In this document: positions 26,089 to 33,678 of the stretch, one piece after another
Layout of the letters: every line of letters begins with the position of its first letter
Position numbering within the stretch: the first letter of the stretch is position 1
Assembly: GCA_963813495.1 (NCBI GenBank)
Contig: CAWEZC010000004.1
Location: 124,001-188,000, forward strand
Reading direction: 5' to 3'
DNA: 64,000 bases
Source: JACVRW01 sp963813495
Lineage (GTDB): Bacteria > Actinomycetota > Thermoleophilia > Solirubrobacterales > Thermoleophilaceae
The notes under the pieces: model-generated
What the model saw: the letters and a program-made list of their open reading frames with translations, nothing else
Database searches by the model: none
Told to the model about the DNA's origin: nothing
Program-made: the position numbers and the translations under genes

Positions 26089-26579
26089 GCGCGGGTCTCC
26101 TTGGGGTCGGGGGCCAGTGGCTCCTCGCGGGCGCATTCCGCGCAGAGCCCGAGGATCGGGAAGTGGCTGAAGCGGGCCTCGTAGCCGAAGCGCTCCTGAA
26201 TCAGGTCCCGGACCGGATCCAACTCGGCGGGGTCGACGACCATGACCGCGTTGCACGAGTCGCAGACCAGGTACTCGCGCTCATGGAGGCCGGCGTGCGA
26301 GTAGAGGCTCGGCCCGTGGCCGACGTGACGGTGGCGCACGAGTCCGACCCCCTCGAGCGTCTCGAGGTTGCGGTACACCGAAGCGAGGTCGGAGCGGGGC
26401 AGCCGCCCTGCGAGGCCGTCGGCGATCTGCTCGGCGGAGATCGGAGCCCCGGCCGCGTAGAGGGCTTCGAGCACCAGCCGGCGGGCGGCGGAGACCCGCA
26501 GGCCCCTCGCCCGCAGCGCATGCACTGCCGAGTCGATATCGGGCGCTTCGAGCGAGGGGCCTGTACGCGGGGCGGTCAT
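26085..26579 (-). CDS. Fur-family metal-responsive repressor
   Basis: This regulator of about 164 residues has the Fur architecture: a winged helix (RRLVLEALYAAGAPISAEQI, then SVYRNLETLEGVGLV) and a dimerisation domain with the metal ligand region HAGLHEREYLVC and two structural zinc pairs, CDSC and CAEC. By context it should sense nickel or cobalt, as it is the first gene of the importer operon and overlaps cbiM by 4 bases; zinc (Zur) is the alternative. The ATG at 26579 gives the normal length; a start at 26651 would add 24 residues that cover the palindromes. It probably represses its own operon through the inverted repeats at 26598-26661. Confidence 0.88.
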   Translation of the reverse strand: MTAPRTGPSLEAPDIDSAVHALRARGLRVSAARRLVLEALYAAGAPISAEQIADGLAGRLPRSDLASVYRNLETLEGVGLVRHRHVGHGPSLYSHAGLHEREYLVCDSCNAVMVVDPAELDPVRDLIQERFGYEARFSHFPILGLCAECAREEPLAPDPKETRA

Positions 26580-26597
26580 TCGGAGGCGTTCTGAAGC

Positions 26598-26612
26598 GAC
26601 TTCAGTGAAGTC
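26598..26612. promoter_or_regulatory. Palindromic 7-1-7 operator candidate (Fur family)
   Basis: GACTTCA-G-TGAAGTC is a perfect 7-1-7 inverted repeat, the geometry of Fur-family boxes, 18 bp upstream of the regulator ATG. The sequence is not a classic AT-rich Fur box, which is usual for GC-rich actinobacteria. Autoregulation of the regulator-importer operon is the natural inference. Confidence 0.55.
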
Positions 26613-26640
26613 TGCGAACGCGAGTCTCAAACGGATCACT

Positions 26641-26661
26641 CGCAAATGCAAGTCATTCGCA
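26641..26661. promoter_or_regulatory. Second inverted repeat upstream of the Fur-family gene
   Basis: CGCAAATG and CATTCGCA face each other over a 5-base spacer (6 of 8 positions pair). It lies 62 bp upstream of the regulator start, between the regulator and the convergent end of the NicO gene region. It could be a second operator or part of a longer site with the palindrome at 26598. Confidence 0.4.
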
Positions 26662-26695
26662 GAAAGCCCCTATCGCGCGCGGCCGGCGAGCCGGC

Positions 26696-28297
26696 TCAGA
26701 CCACGCCGGGCAGGGCGTTTGCGGTGAGCAGGCAACCGACGCCTACGATCACCAGCGCCGAGGCCGCGGGCAGGGCGGCCACCACTCGGCGCATCCCGCC
26801 GGAGCTGGGTAGCGCGAGCCGCGGCGCCAGCCGCGGCACCAGCTTGCGCGCGTAGACAACCGCCAGCCCGAGACCGGTCAGAGTCCCGGCCAGACCGAGG
26901 CTGAAGGCGGTGATGAGCAGCAGGCCGAGGGCGACCTCGTGCTGTGCGATCGCCCCCAGGAGGACCACGAGCGCCGACGGGCACGGGATCAGCCCTGCCG
27001 CCGCGCCGAGGCCGATGAGGCTGCGCTTTGTGACCGTATCCGGCTCGGGTTCGGTGTGCGCAATCGTGCCGTGGCTGTGATGACCGTGAGCATGGTCGCG
27101 GCCGCGCAGGTGGTCCAGGAAGTGCTCGACGCCGCCTTGCAGAATGCCGCGGTGGTGGCTGTGGTCGTGGCTGTGGTCGTGGCTGTGCGCATGGCCGTGT
27201 TGATGCGTGTGGCCGTGACCGTGCGCGTGTCCATGCGAATGCCCGCCGTCGGCGCTCGGCCCTATCGCGTCGGGGAGCTCGACTCCTTCGGAGGCCGCCA
27301 CCCGGCGCGCGCGCGTCCAGCGCATCCGGGAGCGCAGCACGCCGGCTCCGATCACCACCACCAGCAGGCCCGACACGAGGTTGAGCCACGGGTAGAGGTC
27401 CTCGGGCAGCACGTACTGCGACAGGGCGAGGGTTACGAATCCGAGCAGGAACACCCCGACCGTGTGGGCCACGGTCACCGTGGCCCCAAGGGCCACCGCG
27501 TGGCGTGGCTTCCCGCGCGTGCCTACGAGATACGCCGCGACCATCGCCTTGCCGTGGCCCGGTGAGAGCGCGTGCAGAGCGCCCCAGCCGAACGCCGCGA
27601 GCAGCAGGATGAAGAGCACGCCCTCACCCGACGCGGCCTGCTCGAAGATGCCGGCGAAGCCATCGCCACCCGTACGGGTCGTCGATACCTGCCCGCTGCC
27701 CTCGGAGCGAGGGGCGATCAGCGTGCCCTCGCCCGGCGCGACCGAGAAGGAGGCCTCCCGCCGGTCGAGCGGGCTGTTGAGAAGATCCTCGGGATAGCGG
27801 CGCAGCCCCTTGGTGGGGTCGCCGTTCGGCGCGCTGGTGCGCACCTCGGTGCCGGAGCCCGGTGCCGCCACGATCGCCTTCCAGCCCACGCGGTCGCCGA
27901 AGGTCTCGTCACTCAGCGTGACTCGGGCCGGCTCGGACACCACGGCCCGCAACGGCTGCTCGAGCCGGGTGGTCGCGAGGCCCGCCTGTCCCTCGGGGAA
28001 GGACAGCCTCGGTTCCAGCGGTCGCAGGGCCACCGGCCGCCCGTCGACCTCGAGGCCGAGCTTCTCGCGTAGCTCGGCCTGAATGCCCGCGGTGAGCTCC
28101 GCGCGGGTCTTTCCGGCGTCCGCGCTGGTCGGGATCTCCGCCTTGTCGAGCACGTAGAGCACATCCACCCGGTCATCCGAGACCTTGACCGTGCTCAGGT
28201 GGTTGATCGAGAAGTTGCCCAGCGGGTGGGCCATCGCGGCCGGCGCCAGAACGGCAAGCGCCACGACAACACCAAGAGCTGCGAGCAGCCGTTTCAT
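26696..28297 (-). CDS. NicO-type nickel/cobalt transporter with periplasmic domain
   Basis: This protein of 533 residues has a signal peptide (MKRLLAALGVVVAL...AMA), an extracytoplasmic domain of about 210 residues that starts HPLGNFSINHLSTV, then the NicO/RcnA membrane domain. Family marks are ALHALSPGHGKAMVAAYLVG and GLIPCPSALVVLLGAI. The long cytosolic loop is extremely His-rich (HSHGHAHGHGHTHQHGH, then a second patch with HAHGHHSHG). Direction of transport is not settled by sequence: RcnA members export, other NicO proteins import. It overlaps the TPR gene by 4 bases and forms the end of the DUF4331-TPR-NicO unit. Confidence 0.88.
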   Translation of the reverse strand: MKRLLAALGVVVALAVLAPAAMAHPLGNFSINHLSTVKVSDDRVDVLYVLDKAEIPTSADAGKTRAELTAGIQAELREKLGLEVDGRPVALRPLEPRLSFPEGQAGLATTRLEQPLRAVVSEPARVTLSDETFGDRVGWKAIVAAPGSGTEVRTSAPNGDPTKGLRRYPEDLLNSPLDRREASFSVAPGEGTLIAPRSEGSGQVSTTRTGGDGFAGIFEQAASGEGVLFILLLAAFGWGALHALSPGHGKAMVAAYLVGTRGKPRHAVALGATVTVAHTVGVFLLGFVTLALSQYVLPEDLYPWLNLVSGLLVVVIGAGVLRSRMRWTRARRVAASEGVELPDAIGPSADGGHSHGHAHGHGHTHQHGHAHSHDHSHDHSHHRGILQGGVEHFLDHLRGRDHAHGHHSHGTIAHTEPEPDTVTKRSLIGLGAAAGLIPCPSALVVLLGAIAQHEVALGLLLITAFSLGLAGTLTGLGLAVVYARKLVPRLAPRLALPSSGGMRRVVAALPAASALVIVGVGCLLTANALPGVV

Positions 28298-29604
28298 CGG
28301 ACCCCCTCCAGTGCCTGGCGCGCGTCTCGCGCCTGCAGCGCGGACAGTGCCGCCCCGCCCGCCAGCGCCGTGCGTAGTTCGGCGGCGGCGAGACCGGCGC
28401 GTCCGGCGGCCTGCGCGGCCAGCCCCGCGTGCAGGTGGAACAGCGCGTCGCGCGAGCCCAGGCGCAGCGCGCGCTGCGCCCATGTGAGGCCCTCGCCCGG
28501 GCGGCCGGCGCGGGTGAGCGCCCAGCCGAGCGCGTCGGCGCTGCGGACGCTGGGCGCCTGAGCCCACAGCTTGCGTCCGAGCCGGACGGCGGCGGCGGGA
28601 TCACCGTGACTTGCCTCGAACAGGATCAGCTCGGCGTCCGGGCGGGTGCCGGCGGCGCCGAGCAGGCGCTGCTGGGCGCGCACGACGTCGAGGTCGCCCT
28701 CCGCGGCCGCTGCGCCGCGCGCGGCATCGGTATCCGCGAGCAGGATCAGATAGCTCGTGAGCGGCAGCCGCCGGGTCACTCCCCGGAGCCGGCGAGCTGC
28801 ACTCCCGAGGTCGCCGGTGGCGATATCCACGCGCGCGAGCCCGGCCTGGGCGGGCGCATAGCGCGGCAGACGCGCCAGCGCCGCTCGATAGGCCGAGCGC
28901 GCCGCGGCCGGCCGGCCGCGCTGTAGCTCGAGGTCGCCGATCAGGTTCTGCACGTACGCCACGTTCTCGGGCACTCCCGCCCCGGCAGACACGGCCAGGC
29001 CCATGGCGTCGAGGGCGCCATCGAGGTCGCCGTTGAGCTCGCGGAAGTAGGAGGCTCGCGCGTACGACGCGAGGTTCGGCTTGGCGTCGAGCATGCGCTG
29101 GATCGTGTTCTCGGCGGCGTCGTAGCGGCCGAGCTCGATCTGGGCGTCGGCGATCACGGGGTAGGCGTCGACGAGCCCGGGCTGGATCCGCTGTGCTTCG
29201 AGACCGAGCCCCAGCTGCTCGGAGAAGTCGTGTCGCAGTCCGGCCAGCGTGCCCGCACCGAGCAGCGCGGTCAGATCGCGGGGGTCGCGGCGAAGCGCCG
29301 CGTCGAAGCTGCGGTCGGCCCGCGCGTAGTAGGAGGGGTCACCCGTCTCGCGCGCCTTCTGCACGTAGGCGTCGCCGAGCGACGCGTAACCCGCGGCGGC
29401 GCCGTCTGCGCGCACCGCGCGCTGAAGGATCGCTATGCGCTGATCGGTGGAGGCGCCGGGCGGGATCTCGGCGTCCACGGGGGCAGTGGCGCCGGGGAGC
29501 TCGATGTCGCCGGAGGGACCCAACGCGACGAGCAGGATGAGCGCGCTGAGGAACGCGGCCAGCGGCACCAGCAGCTTTGTGAGATTCGGTCGGATCGCGG
29601 TCAT
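28294..29604 (-). CDS. Membrane-anchored TPR protein
   Basis: This 436-residue protein starts with one membrane helix (LLVPLAAFLSALILLVAL) and continues as tandem tetratricopeptide-like repeats, for example YASLGDAYVQKARETGD, RADRSFDAALRRDPRD, DAQIELGRYDAAENTIQRML and AARSAYRAALARLPRYAPA. The repeat domain should face outward and act as a protein-interaction scaffold. There is no enzyme motif. It sits between the DUF4331 gene (92-bp gap with a hairpin) and the NicO gene (4-base overlap), so I infer that it links the two products. Confidence 0.8.
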   Translation of the reverse strand: MTAIRPNLTKLLVPLAAFLSALILLVALGPSGDIELPGATAPVDAEIPPGASTDQRIAILQRAVRADGAAAGYASLGDAYVQKARETGDPSYYARADRSFDAALRRDPRDLTALLGAGTLAGLRHDFSEQLGLGLEAQRIQPGLVDAYPVIADAQIELGRYDAAENTIQRMLDAKPNLASYARASYFRELNGDLDGALDAMGLAVSAGAGVPENVAYVQNLIGDLELQRGRPAAARSAYRAALARLPRYAPAQAGLARVDIATGDLGSAARRLRGVTRRLPLTSYLILLADTDAARGAAAAEGDLDVVRAQQRLLGAAGTRPDAELILFEASHGDPAAAVRLGRKLWAQAPSVRSADALGWALTRAGRPGEGLTWAQRALRLGSRDALFHLHAGLAAQAAGRAGLAAAELRTALAGGAALSALQARDARQALEGVR

Positions 29605-29651
29605 CGGCGGGGGTCCTGTCAGGTCGCGGGGACTGAGCCGGCGGCCCGGCC

Positions 29652-29677
29652 GCCCGTCCGCCGGATGGCGGACGGGC
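29652..29677. terminator. Strong hairpin between DUF4331 and TPR genes
   Basis: GCCCGTCCGCC and GGCGGACGGGC form a perfect 11-bp stem with a GGAT loop. No T run follows on either strand, so this may be an attenuator or an mRNA-stability element that lowers TPR and NicO expression relative to the DUF4331 gene rather than a full terminator. Confidence 0.5.
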
Positions 29678-29696
29678 CTGCCGGGAGCCGTCCTTG

Positions 29697-31169
29697 CTAC
29701 GGCAGCTGCGCAGGCGGCGGCTGCGGCACTGGTGCGTGCTGCGGCTCGGTCCGCTTGAGCGTGCTGTTGAACCCGTCGTTCGCCAGGGCGACGTACGGGA
29801 ACGTCGACCGGAACGGCTTGTCGTTCCGGTCCACGCCGTCTCCGAGCGGGATGTTCTTCGCGGGCGACAGAAGTGCGCCTGCGATCACACGGAGCTCGAT
29901 GTCGACGACGTCGTCGATCAGCCGGCGACCGTTCGGGAATCCGGCGGTGTCGCCCGCCAGGACGCCGAAGCGGTTCGGATTCGCGGCCGGAGCCACGCCC
30001 AGGTTGAGCTTGAGCGTGTCAGCCGCAGCCGGCTTGCTGCCGATCTGCGTCAGTCCGGGCACACCGGTCAACAGCGCCTGGACGATGTCGGTCCGGTTCT
30101 TCTCCTGGATCCCCAGGTTGAACAGCGCATTCAGGATGCGCGCCGGCTCGGGGTTGAGTGCGAACTGGCCGAAGTTCTTCGCATCGTCCGCGGGGGACGT
30201 GGCGTTGAACTTGTCCTTCTTGCCGAGCGGGACGATCACCTCGTTGATGAGGGGGTTCCCGAGGCGGCTCACCTGCACCCAGTTGTGGTTGCGGTGAGAG
30301 CGCTTGGCCTTCTTGGACTTGCTCGTCGCGCCCCTCGACAGGACGGAGAAGCGCTTGCGCTCGGTGGTCGACCAAACACCCACGACGGCGTTCTTGGCGC
30401 TCATGCCCGCCACATGCTTGCCGTCGCGCGTGACTTCGCTCTCGGGCACCTGGAGCACGAACGACTTGGTGTTGTAACCGGCGACGTCGTCCTTGCCACC
30501 ACCCTGGTTGCCGAGCCCGATGTTCGGCCGGCCGGGCTTGTCGATGTTGATTCCGTCGAATATCGCGCCGAGGTCGACGAAGAACGCGTCGTCGGCGGGA
30601 ATGACTGCGGTCTTGCCGCCGCCCTTCACCGGGACGGTCGCGCCTGCCTCGACCTGGGCGTAGTTCGGAATCGTCTTGGGCCCGACGTTGTCGGGAGCAA
30701 CCGGCGCGTCCTTGACGATGCGCTTGGTGCTGACGAGCCGTCGCCTGCTGTTGTAGGTCTCCTTGTAGAGGTCGTAGGTCTGGACCAGGTTCAGGTCCGG
30801 ATCGTTGATCGAGTCGACCGTGGGAGCCGCGTACAGGAACGAGTTGGGGTTGCGGAACCGCGTCTTGAACTGCCAGCGGTAGGCAACGTCCTCGTATCCA
30901 TCACCCGAGTTGTCGATCTTGACGTAGTACCGGGCGTTCTCATCGAGCGGGTAGAAGTTGGGACCACCCGCCGGATCCGCAAGCGGGATCCAGTTGGACA
31001 CGACCGTCAGGGACTTCTGGGCGTCCGGCGCAGTGAAGGCCCAGACGTCCGTGTTGTCTGCAGTGGGATCCTTCAGGATCCGGGGCGCTTCGCGGTGGCT
31101 TGAGCCGATGCTCAAGGGCACCGCGACCGCTACGGCCAGCAAGGCCGCGAGAAACGAGAGCCGCTTCAT
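29697..31169 (-). CDS. Secreted DUF4331 protein
   Basis: This 490-residue exported protein has a signal peptide (MKRLSFLAALLAVAVAV) and begins its mature part with SSHREAPRILKDPTADNTDVWAF, the hallmark of the DUF4331 family. Further family features are the repeated Asp/Asn-rich motifs such as YVKIDNSGDGYEDVAYRW and the C-terminal DDVVDIELRVIAGAL. A Lys/Arg-rich insert (SKSKKAKRSHRNH) lies mid-protein. The biochemical role of the family is unknown to me. The start at 31169 is supported by a GGAGGAG ribosome site; CCTCC directly before it could pair with GGAGG and mask it. It leads the unit with the TPR and NicO genes. Confidence 0.88.
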   Translation of the reverse strand: MKRLSFLAALLAVAVAVPLSIGSSHREAPRILKDPTADNTDVWAFTAPDAQKSLTVVSNWIPLADPAGGPNFYPLDENARYYVKIDNSGDGYEDVAYRWQFKTRFRNPNSFLYAAPTVDSINDPDLNLVQTYDLYKETYNSRRRLVSTKRIVKDAPVAPDNVGPKTIPNYAQVEAGATVPVKGGGKTAVIPADDAFFVDLGAIFDGINIDKPGRPNIGLGNQGGGKDDVAGYNTKSFVLQVPESEVTRDGKHVAGMSAKNAVVGVWSTTERKRFSVLSRGATSKSKKAKRSHRNHNWVQVSRLGNPLINEVIVPLGKKDKFNATSPADDAKNFGQFALNPEPARILNALFNLGIQEKNRTDIVQALLTGVPGLTQIGSKPAAADTLKLNLGVAPAANPNRFGVLAGDTAGFPNGRRLIDDVVDIELRVIAGALLSPAKNIPLGDGVDRNDKPFRSTFPYVALANDGFNSTLKRTEPQHAPVPQPPPAQLP

Positions 31170-31333
31170 CAGAGCTCCTCCGTGGAGGTTTGGGGCCAGG
31201 AGTCCTCCCGACACACACTGGGCGGTTCTTCGCGGAGGTCTTAAGAACGGATCACTGAGAAAATTCCGGTGACGTGCATCCGAACCAGAGGAGTTCGCGT
31301 AAGACTTCCCCGGTGACTCGGTTAAACCGGTAC

Positions 31334-31732
31334 ATGGTCAGCTTCCTCCCACGTCAGCATTCGATACGAGCGGACGTCGGTCGCCTCAAGGAGGCGCGCG
31401 ACTTCGCCGAGCAGGCCGCGGCCGAGTTCGGGCTCGACGATGACGACCGCTACCGGGTCAAGCTCGCGATGAGCGAGGCCGTGACCAACGCGATCCAGCA
31501 CGGGTCATCCTCGTCCTTGGACCCGATCCACATCCTGGTCAGAGAGGAGTCCGGCGCGCTCGTCTTCGAGGTGCTCGACACCGGTCGCTTCCGGCCGCGC
31601 GTCCGTCGTCGCGGCGACCTGCCCGAGTCGGGACGCGGCCTCGAGTTCATGCGGCTGCTGATGGACGAGGTCGACCTGCGTCCCGGAGCCGACGGCACGC
31701 TGCTGCGGTTCTCCAAGCGGCGGGCGGCCTGA
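31334..31732 (+). CDS. Anti-sigma-type Ser/Thr kinase (RsbW-like ATPase)
   Basis: This protein of about 132 residues is a stand-alone GHKL ATPase of the RsbW/SpoIIAB type, which binds sigma factors or phosphorylates STAS antagonists. The N box is MSEAVTNAIQHG, the G1 box VLDTGRF and the G2 region SGRGLEFMRLLMDEV. I chose the ATG at 31334 because MVSFLPRQHSIRADV matches the usual first strand; a GTG at 31274 would add 20 residues. No ribosome site is clear, so leaderless translation is possible. No STAS or sigma gene is adjacent. Confidence 0.8.
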   Translation: MVSFLPRQHSIRADVGRLKEARDFAEQAAAEFGLDDDDRYRVKLAMSEAVTNAIQHGSSSSLDPIHILVREESGALVFEVLDTGRFRPRVRRRGDLPESGRGLEFMRLLMDEVDLRPGADGTLLRFSKRRAA

Positions 31733-31926
31733 GCTCTGGAGCCCCGGCGGCGGCCTGTTCGCCGCCGAAGAAGACGGCTCCTGTGCGAATCCTTCGCTGT
31801 CTGGGGCCGTCAAGGCCGTCGCCGGGGCAAGGCTTGATTCGCCGCGGGCGCCACCGCTCCTGCCTCGGCGCGTAGCCGCTCCTCGTGGCGCTGGCCCACG
31901 CATGCCGGCCGGTACTATCCGCGGCC
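31733..31926. other. Spacer without recognisable gene
   Basis: These 194 bp lie between the anti-sigma kinase and the cytochrome gene. I see no gene and no convincing terminator with a T tract. A TACTATCC stretch 14 bases before the cytochrome GTG resembles a -10 element of a near-leaderless transcript. Confidence 0.4.
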
Positions 31927-32292
31927 GTGAGCCGTCCGGTAGCCATCGCCTGCGCCATCGCCGCCGCCTTGTTCGTGGGCTGTGGCGGGGAGATCGAAGT
32001 CCCCGAGGACCAGCAGACCAACCGGCGCGGCGCCGAGCTCTTCAACGAGCGTTGCTCGGGCTGCCATACGCTCGAGGCCGCCAACGCGTACGGGTCCAAG
32101 CCCGTCGACCAGCTCCAGGGCGGCGAGCGCACCAACGGGCCTAACTTCAACCAGCGCAAGGAGAGCCGCGATGACGTGCTCTACGCGATCCGCAACGGCG
32201 GCTTCTCCGGCGCGATCATGCCGGCCAACATCGTGGTGGGCGAGGACGCCGAGGCCGTGGCGGACTTCCTCTCCGAGTATTCGGGCCGGTAG
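31927..32292 (+). CDS. Lipoprotein c-type cytochrome
   Basis: This 121-residue protein is a class I cytochrome c anchored as a lipoprotein. The N-terminus is a signal peptide ending in the lipobox ALFVGC. The single heme site is CSGCH, and a methionine in GAIMPANIV is the likely axial ligand. A C-terminal helix (DAEAVADFLSEYSG) completes the fold. It should shuttle electrons on the outer face of the membrane. The start is a GTG; a GTG 42 bases upstream would add 14 residues before the signal peptide and is less likely. It ends 18 bp before serS. Confidence 0.85.
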   Translation: MSRPVAIACAIAAALFVGCGGEIEVPEDQQTNRRGAELFNERCSGCHTLEAANAYGSKPVDQLQGGERTNGPNFNQRKESRDDVLYAIRNGGFSGAIMPANIVVGEDAEAVADFLSEYSGR

Positions 32293-32310
32293 CGGGGGGT
32301 TAGCCCCGCC

Positions 32311-33558
32311 GTGCTCGACCTGAGACAGATCCGGGAGGACCCGGGCCCCGCGCGCGAGGCGCTCGCCCGGCGGGGAGCGGACCCTCGGCTGCTCGATGAG
32401 GCCCTCGAGCTCGATGAGCGCCGGCGCGTGATCCTGCCCGAGCTCGAGGAGCTGCGGCGGCGAAAGAACGAAGCCTCCCGGCGCATCGGCGAGCTGCAGC
32501 GCTCCGGCGAGGACGCCTCGGCCGCGATCGCGGAGGTGAGGGAGGCGTCGAAGCGGGAGAAGGAGCTCGAGGAGGAGCTGCGCGAGGTGGAGGAACGGCG
32601 CCGCGCGGCGCTGGCCTCGCTGCCCAACCTCCCCGACCCCACCGCGCCGGCCGAAGACGAGGTTCTGCGCGAGGAGGGCGAGGCAGGCGCAACCGGGCGC
32701 AGCCACGTGGAGCTGCTCGGCGACCTGCTCGACTCGGAGGCCGGTGCCCGCGTGTCGGGTTCACGCTTCGTCTATCTGAAGGGCCCGCTCGTGAAGCTCC
32801 AGCTGGCGCTCGTCCAGTGGGCTCTCGACCTGGTCGAGCAGCGGGGCTTCACGCCGGCGATCCCGCCGGTGCTGGTGCGCGAGCAGGCGCTGTTCGGGAC
32901 CGGCATGCTGCCGGACACCGAGCAGCAGCTCTACCGCGTTCCCGAGGACGAGCTCTACCTGGTGGGCACTTCAGAGGTCCCGCTGGCCTCGCTCCACGCG
33001 GGGGAGATACTGAGCACCGCGGAGCTGCCGCGGCGCTACGCCGGCTTCTCCCCCTGCTTTCGGCGCGAAGCCGGAGCGGCGGGCAAGGACACCCAGGGCC
33101 TGTTCCGGGTGCACCAGTTCGACAAGGTCGAGATGTTCACGTTCGTCGAACCCGAGCAGTCTCAGGCCGAGCACGAGCGGCTGCTCTCGATCGAGGAGGA
33201 GATCCTGCGAACGCTCGGGATCCCCTACCGGGTGGTCAACATCGCAGTCGGCGACCTCGGCGCCTCGGCGGCCAAGAAGTACGACCTCGAGGCGTGGCTG
33301 CCGGGCCAGGAGCGCTTCCGCGAGCTCACCTCGTGCTCCAACACCACGGACTACCAGGCCCGCCGCCTTGACGTCCGCTACCGGTCCGCGGAGGGCGGGA
33401 GCCCGCGGCCGGTGCACACGCTCAATGGGACGGCGGTGGCCGTGGGCCGCACGATCATCGCGATCGTGGAGAACCATCAGCGCGAGGACGGGACGATCGA
33501 GATTCCCGAGGTGCTGCACCGCTTCGGTGCGCCCGAAACGATCAAGGCGCTGGCCTAG
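32311..33558 (+). CDS. serS: Seryl-tRNA synthetase
   Basis: This 415-residue class II synthetase charges tRNA-Ser and tRNA-Sec. The N-terminal third is the antiparallel coiled coil that grips the long variable arm (many Glu/Arg heptads around residues 30-100). Motif 2 is seen in FSPCFRREAGAAGKDTQGL with RVHQFDKVE, the serine site in VGTSEVPLASLH, and motif 3 near the C-terminus in GTAVAVGRTIIAIVENHQ. The start is GTG. It lies 17 bp upstream of a tRNA-Ser gene, its own substrate. Confidence 0.96.
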   Translation: MLDLRQIREDPGPAREALARRGADPRLLDEALELDERRRVILPELEELRRRKNEASRRIGELQRSGEDASAAIAEVREASKREKELEEELREVEERRRAALASLPNLPDPTAPAEDEVLREEGEAGATGRSHVELLGDLLDSEAGARVSGSRFVYLKGPLVKLQLALVQWALDLVEQRGFTPAIPPVLVREQALFGTGMLPDTEQQLYRVPEDELYLVGTSEVPLASLHAGEILSTAELPRRYAGFSPCFRREAGAAGKDTQGLFRVHQFDKVEMFTFVEPEQSQAEHERLLSIEEEILRTLGIPYRVVNIAVGDLGASAAKKYDLEAWLPGQERFRELTSCSNTTDYQARRLDVRYRSAEGGSPRPVHTLNGTAVAVGRTIIAIVENHQREDGTIEIPEVLHRFGAPETIKALA

Positions 33559-33575
33559 GATTCTGCGCGCGGCCC

Positions 33576-33665
33576 GGAGGGGTGGCAGAGCGGTTGAATG
33601 CGACGGTCTTGAAAACCGTTAGGCGCCGTCAAGGTGTCTCGAGGGTTCGAATCCCTCCCCCTCCG
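33576..33665 (+). tRNA. tRNA-Ser(UGA)
   Basis: A 90-nt tRNA with acceptor GGAGGGG pairing to CCCCTCC, discriminator G, anticodon loop CTTGAAA (anticodon TGA at 33610-33612), a long class II variable arm and a T arm with GGTTCGAATCCC. CCA is not encoded. It follows serS by 17 bp. Confidence 0.95.
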
Positions 33666-33678
33666 CTGATGAGGACAG

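Noticed and set aside
26580..26695. Cobalamin or NiCo riboswitch in front of the metal importer operon
   Set aside because: The leader before the Fur-family start is too short and lacks the conserved B12-box or NiCo pattern; the palindromes fit a protein operator better.
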